Origin: CAINVV01 sp037129695
GTDB taxonomy: Bacteria > Bacteroidota > Bacteroidia > Bacteroidales > Prolixibacteraceae
Direction of reading: 5' to 3'
Length of the DNA stretch: 38,004 nt
NCBI GenBank assembly: GCA_037129695.1
Contig: JBAXUL010000032.1
Location: forward strand, 1 to 38,004
Shown here: positions 17,278 through 26,699 of the stretch, piece after piece
Position numbering within the stretch: position 1 is the stretch's first letter
How the letters are laid out: each line of letters begins with the position of its first letter
Translations under genes and position numbers: made by a program
The notes under the pieces: generated by a model
What the model was told of the DNA's origin: nothing
Databases searched by the model: none
Seen by the model: the letters and a program-made list of their open reading frames with translations, nothing else

Positions 17278-18399
17278 ATGAAGAAATACTTTTCAACGAT
17301 CGCGATCCTGGTAATAGCTGCCACTGCAGGCATCATTGCTGCAATGGAATTTGGGAAAATGCATCAGCCCGAAAAATTATATCCGAGCGCCTACCTTACC
17401 AGAATCGGGATGTTAAGTGATTATTTTTCAGGCATTAAAGGCACCAACGGTGATACTGAAATTTACCTGTTCGACAGCGGAAAACCGGGTGGTACGGCTT
17501 TGCTTGGTGGTGGAACTCACGCCAACGAAGCGGCAGCCTATTTGGCACCTGTTGTAATTCTGGAAAACATCAAAGTGACCGGTGGCCGTGTGTTCATCAT
17601 CCCGCGACTGAACAACAGCGCTTTCACCTGTACTGATCCCATGGAGGGATTTCCGGATTTTTACGAAATTAAAACAAAGGTTGGCAGTAGGAAGTTTCGT
17701 CTTGGTTCAAGAGTGACCAACCCGATCGATCAATGGCCTGACCCGTTGGTTTTTGCTCAATTTCCTTCCAGCCAGCAATTATCCGGTTTCGAAACCAGAA
17801 ACCTCAATCGTGCCTATCCGGGACGACCCAATGGTTCGCTGAACGAAAAAGTTGCCTATGCCATCGTCCAGCTCATCAAACTTGAAAAAGTGAACATTGC
17901 TTTTGATCTGCACGAATCATCCCCTGAAGTACCCATCGTCAATGTGATTGTATACCACGAAAAATATGAAGATATTGCTTTGGATGCTGTATTGGGACTT
18001 GAAATGGCAGGCCTGCAGTTCTCACCCGAAACCTCTCCTAAAAATTTTCATGGTCTGAGTCACAGGGAATGGGGAGATTACACCAATGCCATCCCATTTC
18101 TGATGGAAACAAGTAATCCATCCATGGGCAGATTACGGGGAGAAACCAACGTCGAACTGGTTTTGAAGGGGAAAAGCGAAAATTACAAGAAAGCAAAAGA
18201 GTCGGGGGCATTGAGAATTGCCTACCGGGAAGAAACAGGTGAACCAATCGAACATCGTGTGGGAAGAGATATTATGGGATTCAGGGAATTAATCAACTCC
18301 TTCAACAGATCCTTCCCCGAAAATACAATCGGCATAGAGAACCTTCCCGACTATCAAACAATAATGGAAAAAGGAATAGGACAATTTTTACACATATAA
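17278..18399 (+). CDS. M14 succinylglutamate desuccinylase/aspartoacylase-like hydrolase, exported or anchored
   Basis: This 373-residue zinc amidohydrolase has an N-terminal hydrophobic segment (about 5-23) acting as signal peptide or anchor. The zinc set reads GGGTHANEAAA (His81, Glu84) and FDLHESS (His212). NLNRAYPGRP is the family Asn-Arg-x-x-Pro-Gly substrate motif, and Glu277 in LMETSNP is the candidate general base. Family members release acyl groups or amino acids from acyl-glutamate, acyl-aspartate or peptide substrates. With gamma-glutamyltransferase and PgsBC downstream, a gamma-glutamyl or poly-gamma-glutamyl substrate is plausible but unproven. It starts 9 bases after the small membrane protein and ends 12 bases before the next gene. 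Confidence 0.85.
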   Translation: MKKYFSTIAILVIAATAGIIAAMEFGKMHQPEKLYPSAYLTRIGMLSDYFSGIKGTNGDTEIYLFDSGKPGGTALLGGGTHANEAAAYLAPVVILENIKVTGGRVFIIPRLNNSAFTCTDPMEGFPDFYEIKTKVGSRKFRLGSRVTNPIDQWPDPLVFAQFPSSQQLSGFETRNLNRAYPGRPNGSLNEKVAYAIVQLIKLEKVNIAFDLHESSPEVPIVNVIVYHEKYEDIALDAVLGLEMAGLQFSPETSPKNFHGLSHREWGDYTNAIPFLMETSNPSMGRLRGETNVELVLKGKSENYKKAKESGALRIAYREETGEPIEHRVGRDIMGFRELINSFNRSFPENTIGIENLPDYQTIMEKGIGQFLHI

Positions 18400-18411
18400 A
18401 TAAATAAAAAC

Positions 18412-18957
18412 ATGAATAACCGCATTTTAAGTTTCTTAATTATTTCATTTCTATTTTTATCTGCCTCCAATACACAGGCGCAAAAATTCGAACAACCAGT
18501 ATTGATTTCATCTGCCGGACAGAGTGCAGACGTTAAACTGGTGAAAATGCTGGCAGAAAGACAAAAGCTAAAAGCAACGACGATCCTGATGGCCAAGGCA
18601 GCAGATCTGGCAGGCATAAAGACTTTGATCATCGTCCCCGGTTTTAGTTCCAAAGGACTTGGCGCCGCCGGAGTAAGCCAACAGGAAGAATTTGATCGCG
18701 TTCAGGCGCTTGTCAAATCGGCCGATGAGATGAAGATTCCTATCGTCATGATTCATATCGGGGGAAATGCAAGAAGAAAAGGACAGTCGGATTCATTCAA
18801 TCAATTGGTCGCTGATCATTCAAAATCTATGATCGTTGTCAAGCAGGGTGATGAGGATGGTTTCTTTACAAATATCTCAAAGGCAAAAAATATTCCTTTG
18901 ACAACTGTCGATAAAATTGCTGAAACGGAAATCCCTATTGGTAACCTATTTAAGTAA
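18412..18957 (+). CDS. Exported protein of unknown function (DUF6305-like)
   Basis: This small protein of 181 residues has a clear signal peptide (1-23, ending NTQAQ). The mature part looks like an alpha/beta fold with glycine-rich turns: LISSAGQSADVKLVKML near the start, IIVPGFSSKGLGAAGVSQQEE in the middle and VMIHIGGNARRKGQSDSFN later. It resembles DUF6305-type proteins as I recall them; their function is unknown to me. Periplasmic location and position after a TRAP permease make a solute-binding or sensing role possible. Spacing (12 bases before, 45 after) keeps it in the operon. Confidence 0.7.
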   Translation: MNNRILSFLIISFLFLSASNTQAQKFEQPVLISSAGQSADVKLVKMLAERQKLKATTILMAKAADLAGIKTLIIVPGFSSKGLGAAGVSQQEEFDRVQALVKSADEMKIPIVMIHIGGNARRKGQSDSFNQLVADHSKSMIVVKQGDEDGFFTNISKAKNIPLTTVDKIAETEIPIGNLFK

Positions 18958-19002
18958 CCTATCAATTCATGTCAATATCAACCATTTACAAATAATCAAT
19001 TC

Positions 19003-20703
19003 ATGAAAACAAGATATTTCTTTCTTGTATTATCCCTGGCGCTATTCTTCCAGGTAACAGCACAAGGCCAATCAATAGTCCCATCCAAGGGCAAGCTTGG
19101 GATGGTCGCTACAGCTCATCCCTTGGCTTCGGCAGCAGCTCTTGAAATGCTAAAAAATGGCGGAAATGCAATTGATGCGGCTGTTGCTGCAGCATTTACC
19201 ATTGGGGTGGTAGAACCTGACGGATCCGGAATTGGTGGTGGCGGAGGAATGGTGGTATACCTGAAAAAAGAAGGAAAGTCTTTCTTCATTAATTATTACG
19301 GCAGAAGTTCCGAGAATGCATCAAAGATTGACTTTAAAAGCGGCAGGGATAGCTATTCTGCAAAGGCGATTGATGTACCCGGAACCGTAGCAGGTTTGCT
19401 GCTTGCACATGAAAAATTCGGCAAACTGCCGCTGAAAAAAATTCTCGAACCGGCAATTCGTCATGCCGAGAATGGATTCCAGGTAGACGGAACTCTGGCA
19501 AAATTGATTTTGGATAATGTGGAAAATATCATGAAGGATTCGGTTACCGCATCCGTTTTCCTGCAAGATGGTTTCCCAAGGATGGAAGGCGAATTGCTTG
19601 TCCAGAAAGATTTGGCCAATGTGCTAAGAACCATTGCGAAAAAAGGCAAAAAAGGATTCTATGAAGGGAAATATGCCAATGAATTTGTGAAGGGGATAAA
19701 GCAACGCGGGGGGGTATTAACCGAAAATGACTTTTCTACCTACAACGCAAAATTGACCGTGCCGCTCAAAGGAACCTACCGGGGATATGGCATTCTTACT
19801 GCCAATTTGCCTCAGTCAGGGATCAGCTTAATTCAGGGTCTTAACATGCTTGAAAATTATGACTTAAAAGGTTCCGGACATTTTAGCGAAAATGCCAATA
19901 CATTGCATATGATCGCCGAAACGGAGAAACTGATTTATGCTGACCGCTCAGAATTTGTAGGTGATCCGGATTTCGTGAAGGTACCTGTTGAAGGCCTGAT
20001 TTCAAAGGAATATGCTAAAATCAGGTTCAACAGTATCAATCAAAGGAAACTAGATCCACCCACTTACAGGGAGGCCAAATTTGGAGATCCTGTCAATTAC
20101 AATCAATCCATTGTCAAACAACCGGTTGCAGAACTGGAAACTGCCGGTGGACATACAACTCATCTATCGGTGATTGACAAAGAAGGGAATGCAGTTGCCT
20201 TAACCCAAACGCTTGGACTATTTTTTGGCTCAGGCCAAATGGTGTCAGGTGTATTATTTAACAATGGAATGACCAATTTCTCCTATATCAAGGGAAGTGT
20301 CAATTATATTCAAAACAGAAAAGAGTGCAGGAGTTCAATTTCGCCGACCATTGTCATGAAAAACAATTCGCCATTCCTCATTTTGGGAAGTCCGGGCGCC
20401 AGCAGAATAACGTGTACCGTTCTGGAGTTGATCTTAAATGTAGTTGATTTCGGAATGGATGTCAATCAGGCTAATCTGGCTCCGCGTTTTTACTGCCAGA
20501 AATTTGAGGATTTCCTGCAGGTAGAATCAGGAATAAAACCTGAAGTTCGGTCCGAACTCGAAAAAATGGGTCACAAAATTAAAGTCTATGAAGGCATCGA
20601 TCTCTTTTTTGGTGGAGCACAAATGATTTATATTGATCCCATTACGCATGAATATTCCGGATCGGCAGATAAACGCAGAGGCGGAATAGCCGTTGGATAT
20701 TAG
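19003..20703 (+). CDS. ggt: Gamma-glutamyltransferase, periplasmic
   Basis: This 566-residue N-terminal-nucleophile enzyme hydrolyses or transfers gamma-glutamyl groups. A signal peptide (about 1-22) exports it. The proenzyme is expected to cleave itself before Thr385 in GHTTHLSVIDKEGNAVALTQT, where the first Thr of TTH becomes the nucleophile of the small subunit. SSISPTIV matches the conserved Ser-Ser substrate loop. GSPGASRI carries Ala where E. coli has Gly (GSPGGSRI) beside the oxyanion hole; backbone contacts should still be possible. Next to pgsB/pgsC it parallels CapD and GGT enzymes that trim or attach poly-gamma-glutamate in bacilli. Here it could cut polymer or oligomer ends into free glutamate. 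Confidence 0.95.
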   Translation: MKTRYFFLVLSLALFFQVTAQGQSIVPSKGKLGMVATAHPLASAAALEMLKNGGNAIDAAVAAAFTIGVVEPDGSGIGGGGGMVVYLKKEGKSFFINYYGRSSENASKIDFKSGRDSYSAKAIDVPGTVAGLLLAHEKFGKLPLKKILEPAIRHAENGFQVDGTLAKLILDNVENIMKDSVTASVFLQDGFPRMEGELLVQKDLANVLRTIAKKGKKGFYEGKYANEFVKGIKQRGGVLTENDFSTYNAKLTVPLKGTYRGYGILTANLPQSGISLIQGLNMLENYDLKGSGHFSENANTLHMIAETEKLIYADRSEFVGDPDFVKVPVEGLISKEYAKIRFNSINQRKLDPPTYREAKFGDPVNYNQSIVKQPVAELETAGGHTTHLSVIDKEGNAVALTQTLGLFFGSGQMVSGVLFNNGMTNFSYIKGSVNYIQNRKECRSSISPTIVMKNNSPFLILGSPGASRITCTVLELILNVVDFGMDVNQANLAPRFYCQKFEDFLQVESGIKPEVRSELEKMGHKIKVYEGIDLFFGGAQMIYIDPITHEYSGSADKRRGGIAVGY

Positions 20704-20755
20704 TCCGGAAGAGTTATTGTGCTCCCTAATTAGACACATTAAAAGTCAGTAGAAT

Positions 20756-21895
20756 ATGTTGGTTGTCTCCCTCCTGTTATTCACGATTGTTTGTATCCTG
20801 CTCATCGAAAGATCAGCGGTACAGAGAAGCGTGGACCATTTACCACTAAGGATCCATGTCAATGGAACCCGCGGGAAATCGTCCGTTACCGAATACATAG
20901 CAGCCGGGTTATACCATGCTCAACCTGAGGTCATGGCAAAGATCACCGGTATCATACCAACCATTATTCACAACGGAGAAAAAAGAACGATAGCAAGAGC
21001 AGGAGGTGCAAGAGTTCAGGAACAGTTCAATATGATCAGGTTGGCCGCGAAAAAGAAAGTAAATAGTCTGGTATTGGAATGCATGTCTATATCGCCTGAA
21101 CTCCAACGATTGGAGAGTCGTTACTTTCAACCACATATTTATGTCATCTCAAATATCAGGGATGACCACCGTGAGGAAATGGGCAATAACATCGAAGAAC
21201 AGGCTGGCTCCATCTGCAATGCGATACCTGAAAATTGTACCGTCATCACGAATGAAATCCGTTTTCTGGATAAGATCAAAGAGACAGCCTCGTTAAAAAA
21301 CAGTCTGGTTATTAGTCCGAAAGAACTTCATCCGGATTTTTTAATCGGTTTACCGTTTGGTGTATTTCCGGAAAACGTCCAATTGGCTCTTGCTGTTTGC
21401 GGGGCAGCAGGTGTCAACGATCAGGTGGCAAAGGAAGGAATAATGAAATGTCTTTCAAACTTCCAGTCACCTTTGTCCATGGTCACCCACGATTCGAAGG
21501 AAATAACATTCCTTAATGCCTTTGCTGTGAATGATGTTGATTCAACTGATCGGTTCATTCATCATTGGCAAACAAACACCGGCAAAAAGGAGAACATTTC
21601 CGTGATATTGAATACCCGTACTGACAGGCCAATCAGAACAGATCTATTTGCAGGATGGATCGCACAAAACAGTTCGACGATCAACACGGTCATCGTAACC
21701 GGGAATCATGTCAACAGGGCGAAATACTTTATGCTGCAAGCCGGAATTGACAAGCAGAAAATAGTCGTCTGGAGGAAAAAACAAATTGCCAATTTGAAAG
21801 CCAGTTTATTTAATGCCGTATCTGACCAGTCTTTTGTCGTGGGCATTGGCAATATCCAAGGAGTTGGTTTTAAAGTAATCAGTGAAATGAGATGA
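20756..21895 (+). CDS. pgsB: Poly-gamma-glutamate synthase PgsB/CapB
   Basis: This 379-residue Mur-ligase-type amide ligase joins glutamate units through gamma-carboxyl groups using ATP. An N-terminal membrane anchor (about 2-17) precedes the P-loop HVNGTRGKSSVTEY (Gly37-Ser42). SNIRDDHREEMG is the conserved Mur-ligase-like centre of CapB. The length is close to that of PgsB/CapB in bacilli. Its stop overlaps the pgsC start by four bases (ATGA), as in known pgsBC pairs. PgsB and PgsC form the catalytic membrane core. No PgsA/CapA export homologue is encoded in this window. Confidence 0.93.
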   Translation: MLVVSLLLFTIVCILLIERSAVQRSVDHLPLRIHVNGTRGKSSVTEYIAAGLYHAQPEVMAKITGIIPTIIHNGEKRTIARAGGARVQEQFNMIRLAAKKKVNSLVLECMSISPELQRLESRYFQPHIYVISNIRDDHREEMGNNIEEQAGSICNAIPENCTVITNEIRFLDKIKETASLKNSLVISPKELHPDFLIGLPFGVFPENVQLALAVCGAAGVNDQVAKEGIMKCLSNFQSPLSMVTHDSKEITFLNAFAVNDVDSTDRFIHHWQTNTGKKENISVILNTRTDRPIRTDLFAGWIAQNSSTINTVIVTGNHVNRAKYFMLQAGIDKQKIVVWRKKQIANLKASLFNAVSDQSFVVGIGNIQGVGFKVISEMR

Positions 21896-22320
21896 TAGTT
21901 CAATTATTCGTCATAGGTTTATTGGTAGGTTTTGTATTTTACGAACTGACAGGAATCTCTCCCGGAGGTATCCTGGTTCCTGCCTATTTTGCCCTGTTCA
22001 TACTTGATTATGAAAGAATCTTTGTGACCATCTCTCTGGCGCTCCTGATCTTTTTAATCCTTCGTTTATTATCCTCATACCTGATACTCTATGGCAGAAG
22101 AAAATTTCTACTGGCTGTTTTGATCAGTTTCTTTCTGAAGCTTCTGATAGAAAACCAAATTCAACCGATCGGAATAATGAAACTTGATTTACAATCGATT
22201 GGTTATATCATTCCCGGATTGGTTGCCAATGAGATGGACCGGCAAAAGATTGCCCCCACCTTGTTAAGTCTCGGAATTGTGACATTGATCATCGTGCAAA
22301 TATCATTTCTCATCGTATGA
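21892..22320 (+). CDS. pgsC: Poly-gamma-glutamate synthesis membrane protein PgsC/CapC
   Basis: This 142-residue integral membrane protein has about four or five hydrophobic segments, the size and pattern of PgsC/CapC. Near the N-terminus it has the typical FYELTGISPGGILVPAYFAL stretch. It overlaps pgsB upstream and the PgsW-like gene downstream by four bases each, so all three are probably translated together. PgsC partners PgsB in polymer synthesis. Confidence 0.92.
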   Translation: MIVQLFVIGLLVGFVFYELTGISPGGILVPAYFALFILDYERIFVTISLALLIFLILRLLSSYLILYGRRKFLLAVLISFFLKLLIENQIQPIGIMKLDLQSIGYIIPGLVANEMDRQKIAPTLLSLGIVTLIIVQISFLIV

Positions 22321-23393
22321 ACGGGTTGAATCTAAATATCAAATTGTTAATCGTGTTTGGGATACTCCTGACAGGCACCGTTCTGGCCGGGAAATTCTCC
22401 CGCAAGGAACAACCGTTGGAATATGCCAATGAAATGAAAAAGTCGGTTGCCCTCACTAAAGAATGGTTTTCAATTATTGAACAGTTAAAAATGAAGAAAG
22501 GCATTCATTCTGATGCTTCTTCACATGTCTCCAATCAATTTATGATCGGGAATGAATGGTCTGAAATCACTACTACGCTTGGTTCGCTGGAGGCCAAGGA
22601 AACATCCACAAACCCTGATTTTTCTGCATTGATCATCCGATTGTTGCACGAAGCCCGCATCAACAAAGGGGAAAAGGTAGGAGTGGTTCTTTCCGGATCT
22701 TTTCCTTCGCTGGCGATTTCTACCTTGGCGGCTCTTCAAATTATGGGAATTGATGCTGCGGTGATGAGTTCAATCGGTGCTTCCACTTATGGCGCCAATC
22801 AACCAGAAGTTACCTGGTTGGATATGGAATCAGAACTAAACAAAACCGGAGGTCTCAAATACCGCTCCAGCCTGGTGTCTTTAGGTGCTGGCAACGATGC
22901 CGGCATCGGTCTTTCTGCGGAAGGTCTTCAAATGATGCAGAATGCTGCCGTCAGAAACGAAGTGCATCTGTACATTCCGGAGTCTTTGACAAAATCAATT
23001 GAAAAGCGTGTTGAGCTTTTTAATGCTGAAAAAATTTCATTACTCATCAATATTGGCGGTAGCCAGACTGCACTTGGCAACTGCCCTCACTCGACCTCCA
23101 TACCCAATGGACTTCACGCAAAACTTGAGAAATGTCCGGACGAGAATCGCGGTCTTATTGCAAGGATGAACGACCAAGGGGTTCCCTACATTCAACTGCT
23201 GGACATCAAGAATCTGGCAAGTCAATATGGAATAGCCATTTCTCCGGGGATTAACTATGCTGAATCCACTAATTTGTATCTGACAACCCAAACACAGAAA
23301 CCGATACTGGGCCTGATTTTGATGGTTTGTCTGATGCCTTTGTACTTCTTGAGAAAGAATATTTATCCCGACGAACGATTAGAAAATCAATAA
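22317..23393 (+). CDS. Poly-gamma-glutamate system protein (PgsW-like)
   Basis: This 358-residue protein has a transmembrane helix at each end (about 8-24 and 328-345) and a large extracytoplasmic domain between. The domain has glycine-rich motifs GVVLSGSFPSLAIS, SSIGASTYGANQPE and NIGGSQTALGNCPHST. It matches my recollection of the 'poly-gamma-glutamate system protein' family that accompanies PgsBC in diderm bacteria lacking PgsA. The biochemical role is not established, as far as I know; export or chain handling is a reasonable guess. It is translationally coupled to pgsC. Confidence 0.8.
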   Translation: MNGLNLNIKLLIVFGILLTGTVLAGKFSRKEQPLEYANEMKKSVALTKEWFSIIEQLKMKKGIHSDASSHVSNQFMIGNEWSEITTTLGSLEAKETSTNPDFSALIIRLLHEARINKGEKVGVVLSGSFPSLAISTLAALQIMGIDAAVMSSIGASTYGANQPEVTWLDMESELNKTGGLKYRSSLVSLGAGNDAGIGLSAEGLQMMQNAAVRNEVHLYIPESLTKSIEKRVELFNAEKISLLINIGGSQTALGNCPHSTSIPNGLHAKLEKCPDENRGLIARMNDQGVPYIQLLDIKNLASQYGIAISPGINYAESTNLYLTTQTQKPILGLILMVCLMPLYFLRKNIYPDERLENQ

Positions 23394-23481
23394 TGGAAAA
23401 TTATCAATCGCATCTAAAATAGTCAATTTAATTTCTGTAAATTTAAAATTAGCACCATTTAAATCCCTAAAACATGTTTCT

Positions 23482-26400
23482 ATGAAAAAATTATTTCTCT
23501 TAATTGGCATCTTTACACTCACTGTTTTACAAGTGTTTAGTCAAAGATTGGTGACAGGAAAGGTCACCGATTCAGAAGGGAATCGGCTGCCTTTTTTAAA
23601 TGTATCTGTAAAAGAGACCACAATTGGGACAGTAACGAATGACCAGGGCACTTATTCGATTACAGTTCCTGAAGGTTCAAAGGTTCTGGTGTTTTCATTC
23701 GTAGGGATGGAGACTCAGGAATTGAAAATAACCGGAAATATTGTCAATGCCGTGATGAAGTCAAGTGATTATGCACTTGGTGATGTCGTGGTAACGGCTC
23801 TTGGCATCAAACGCGAAAAGAAAGCGTTGGGATATACCGTTCAGGAAGTTACAGGAGCAGAGTTAAGCAACAGGGGAAACATCGACTTCGTTTCGTCCCT
23901 TACCGCAAAAGCGGCAGGATTGCAGGTAACCAGTTCCTCGAGTAATGCCGGGGCAGCCTCTTACATGACCATCAGGGGTGCGGCCTCCTTAACCGGAAAT
24001 AACCAGCCGTTGTTTGTCATAGACGGAATGCCCATGAGTTCTGATCCATCCTACAGGGGTGGAACCGGCCAGTCGGGAGTATACTCATCCGCAAGAAGTT
24101 CTGATATTAATCCGGATGACATTGCCTCTGTCAATGTGTTAAAAGGTGGAGCGGCTACTGCGCTTTACGGATTGCAGGCATCCAATGGTGTCATCGTGAT
24201 CACCACGAAGAGAGGAACGACTGATCAAAAGATGAAGGTTAGTCTTCACACATCGGTTGGGGTTAAACAACTTGGCAAGCGTATTCCATTGCAGAATGTG
24301 TATGGACAAGGTATAAACGGACTATGGCAGAGTAAAAACAATTCAGCGTGGGGCCCCAAACTGGATACCTGCAGCTATTCACTGAGTCCGGCTGTCTGGT
24401 TAAACCCATTGATTGATGTGGATGGTGCAATTGTCAGCAAAAACAAAGTCTATGCACCTGCAAGCACCGGCGATCCTGTTAAGATATATGACCCCTATGA
24501 CTTTTTTCAGAATGGAGTCTCTCTCAACAACAACGTCAGCATTGAAGCCGGGAATAAAAATTCTTCCTATTTCTTTTCTGTCGGAAATTTAAATGAAACA
24601 GGAATTGTTCCCGAAAACGTTTACAGAAGAACCACGTTGAGGTTAAATGTGGATTCTAAATTATCGGAGAAAGTTACAACGGGCGCAAATGTAACCTACA
24701 CCAATACTTACAACAATCTGATCCGCGAAGGAGGAACCAGTTCCGGCGTCGGCATCGGATTGTACAGAACACCCGCCTCCTTTAACAATGCAGCCGGATA
24801 TAAACTCCCCGATGGCACACAAAGAACCTATACGGGAGCAAATGGCACTTTTAATAATCCATACTGGACTTCCAACGAACAATTTTTCAGGGATTATAAC
24901 GACCGGTTTCTTGGGAATACTTTTATTAAAGCAAAATTCTCAAGTTGGTTGTCGATGTCATACAATATTGGAGTTGACTGGTTTTCCAGAAGGTTTCAGG
25001 AAATCTATAATCTGAACAGCGTGGGTAACCTGTCCGGTTATTTGAGAGAAAGATCGGAACATCACGCTATGTTAAATTCCGACCTGATGCTTACTATCAA
25101 CAGGAAAATAGGAAAAGATATCGGTTACAATGTCAACCTTGGTCAAAACCTATTTCAGCAAAGTTACAAGTATCTGACCGCCTATACTGCGGATCTCTCG
25201 ATTCCGGGAGTCTACAACGTCGACAACACAACAAAGCAAACAGCAGGAGAGGGTACAACGAACTATCGGACAGCAGCTCTTTTTGCAGATTTGAGTGTGG
25301 ATTATAAAAGTATGCTTTACCTTGGAGCAACTGTACGGAACGAGTGGTCGACGACCATGCCCGAGAGCAACCTTTCAGCATTGTTCCCATCCTTTAGTGG
25401 ATCCTTTATTTTCTCTGAATTGGCTCCGCTGAAGAACAACAAAGTGCTGTCATTCGGGAAACTAAGGACATCATGGGCAAAAACTGCGAATATTGCGGAT
25501 CCTTACCGAACATCCTCCTATTATGGATCAGGTAGTGCCAATGATTCTTACACATCAGGAATTTCATTCCCATTTATGGGATATTCAGGATATACTGTCG
25601 GGAATACAGTTGGAAATCCAAATCTAAAGCATGAGACACAAACATCATTTGAAGTTGGAACAGAGATAAAATTCTTTGGCAACAGACTTGGAATTGATGC
25701 ATCCTATTTCCATAACAAGAATTTCGATTTATTGCTGTCAGTTCCGATTGCCGGAACCTCCGGTTTTTCAAGTGCTTATATGAATGCTGCCTCCATGGAA
25801 AGTAAGGGAGTTGAGCTGAGCTTTTTTGCAATTCCAATTAAGCACAAAGGTTTTCAATGGGAAATCAACGCCAATTTCACTAAAATGAAAAATCCGGTAA
25901 CCGCTTTGGCCAAGGATGTTGACTATGTTTTACTCAATGGTGATACAAAAGCACAAATCAATGCCGCAGTTGGTTTCGATTATCCCACGATTTTCGGTTT
26001 TGACTGGTGGCGGGATGCCAACGGAAAAGTTCTGATTAATGACGATCCAACGGATACACATCCGGATGGATTTCCATGGACCAATAATACTACAACCGTG
26101 GCCGTTGGAAAAGTTAGTCCCGATTGGACCATGAATATCTTCAATACCTTCTCCTATAAAGGTCTCAGTTTAACTGCACTTGTTGACATCAAGCAAGGTG
26201 GTTTTATGAACAATGGTACCCGGTTTAACCTGAATTATTACGGGCAAACAGTTGAAACACTTGACAGAACCACCCCTACTGTTTTTGAAGGTGTCAATGG
26301 TCATCTTGATGCCGCCGGGAAAGTGGTATCAACAGGAGTAACCAATACAAAATCTGTGATCAAAGACCAATCCTGGTACAGGGGAGAAAATAGCTTTACA

Positions 26401-26676
26401 AGTGGTGGAGCTGCAACCCAGGCCGTAGAATCTACTAGTTGGGTGAAATTGAGAGAAATCACTTTAACCTATGAATTCAATAAAAAGTTACTTACAAAAT
26501 TGAAATTGAAAGGTTTAGAATTGTATGCAACAGGGAACAATCTTGTAGTTTCCACTCCTTACAAAGGTGGAGATCCTGAAACAAGTGTTTATGGCGCAAC
26601 CAACGGTCAGGGCTTTGATTATTTTGCAAGTCCTGGTTCCAAGTCTTACGTCTTTGGCGCAAAACTTTCTTTTTGA
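23482..26676 (+). CDS. SusC/RagA-family TonB-dependent transporter without STN domain
   Basis: This 1064-residue outer-membrane transporter has a signal peptide (1-21, ending VFSQ), a carboxypeptidase-regulatory-like domain (about 24-100, starting VTGKVTDSEG), a plug domain (about 105-240, with VVVTALGIKREKKALGYTVQEV and FVIDGMPM) and a beta-barrel ending FGAKLSF. It lacks the N-terminal STN domain of the first SusC and has no FecR beside it, so it is probably controlled by other means, perhaps the two-component system at 29308-32253. It follows the PgsW-like gene by 88 bases with no visible terminator. In this setting it could carry gamma-glutamyl oligomers or peptides instead of sugars. Confidence 0.94.
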   Translation: MKKLFLLIGIFTLTVLQVFSQRLVTGKVTDSEGNRLPFLNVSVKETTIGTVTNDQGTYSITVPEGSKVLVFSFVGMETQELKITGNIVNAVMKSSDYALGDVVVTALGIKREKKALGYTVQEVTGAELSNRGNIDFVSSLTAKAAGLQVTSSSSNAGAASYMTIRGAASLTGNNQPLFVIDGMPMSSDPSYRGGTGQSGVYSSARSSDINPDDIASVNVLKGGAATALYGLQASNGVIVITTKRGTTDQKMKVSLHTSVGVKQLGKRIPLQNVYGQGINGLWQSKNNSAWGPKLDTCSYSLSPAVWLNPLIDVDGAIVSKNKVYAPASTGDPVKIYDPYDFFQNGVSLNNNVSIEAGNKNSSYFFSVGNLNETGIVPENVYRRTTLRLNVDSKLSEKVTTGANVTYTNTYNNLIREGGTSSGVGIGLYRTPASFNNAAGYKLPDGTQRTYTGANGTFNNPYWTSNEQFFRDYNDRFLGNTFIKAKFSSWLSMSYNIGVDWFSRRFQEIYNLNSVGNLSGYLRERSEHHAMLNSDLMLTINRKIGKDIGYNVNLGQNLFQQSYKYLTAYTADLSIPGVYNVDNTTKQTAGEGTTNYRTAALFADLSVDYKSMLYLGATVRNEWSTTMPESNLSALFPSFSGSFIFSELAPLKNNKVLSFGKLRTSWAKTANIADPYRTSSYYGSGSANDSYTSGISFPFMGYSGYTVGNTVGNPNLKHETQTSFEVGTEIKFFGNRLGIDASYFHNKNFDLLLSVPIAGTSGFSSAYMNAASMESKGVELSFFAIPIKHKGFQWEINANFTKMKNPVTALAKDVDYVLLNGDTKAQINAAVGFDYPTIFGFDWWRDANGKVLINDDPTDTHPDGFPWTNNTTTVAVGKVSPDWTMNIFNTFSYKGLSLTALVDIKQGGFMNNGTRFNLNYYGQTVETLDRTTPTVFEGVNGHLDAAGKVVSTGVTNTKSVIKDQSWYRGENSFTSGGAATQAVESTSWVKLREITLTYEFNKKLLTKLKLKGLELYATGNNLVVSTPYKGGDPETSVYGATNGQGFDYFASPGSKSYVFGAKLSF

Positions 26677-26699
26677 GCAATCTAACTGAAATAAAATAA

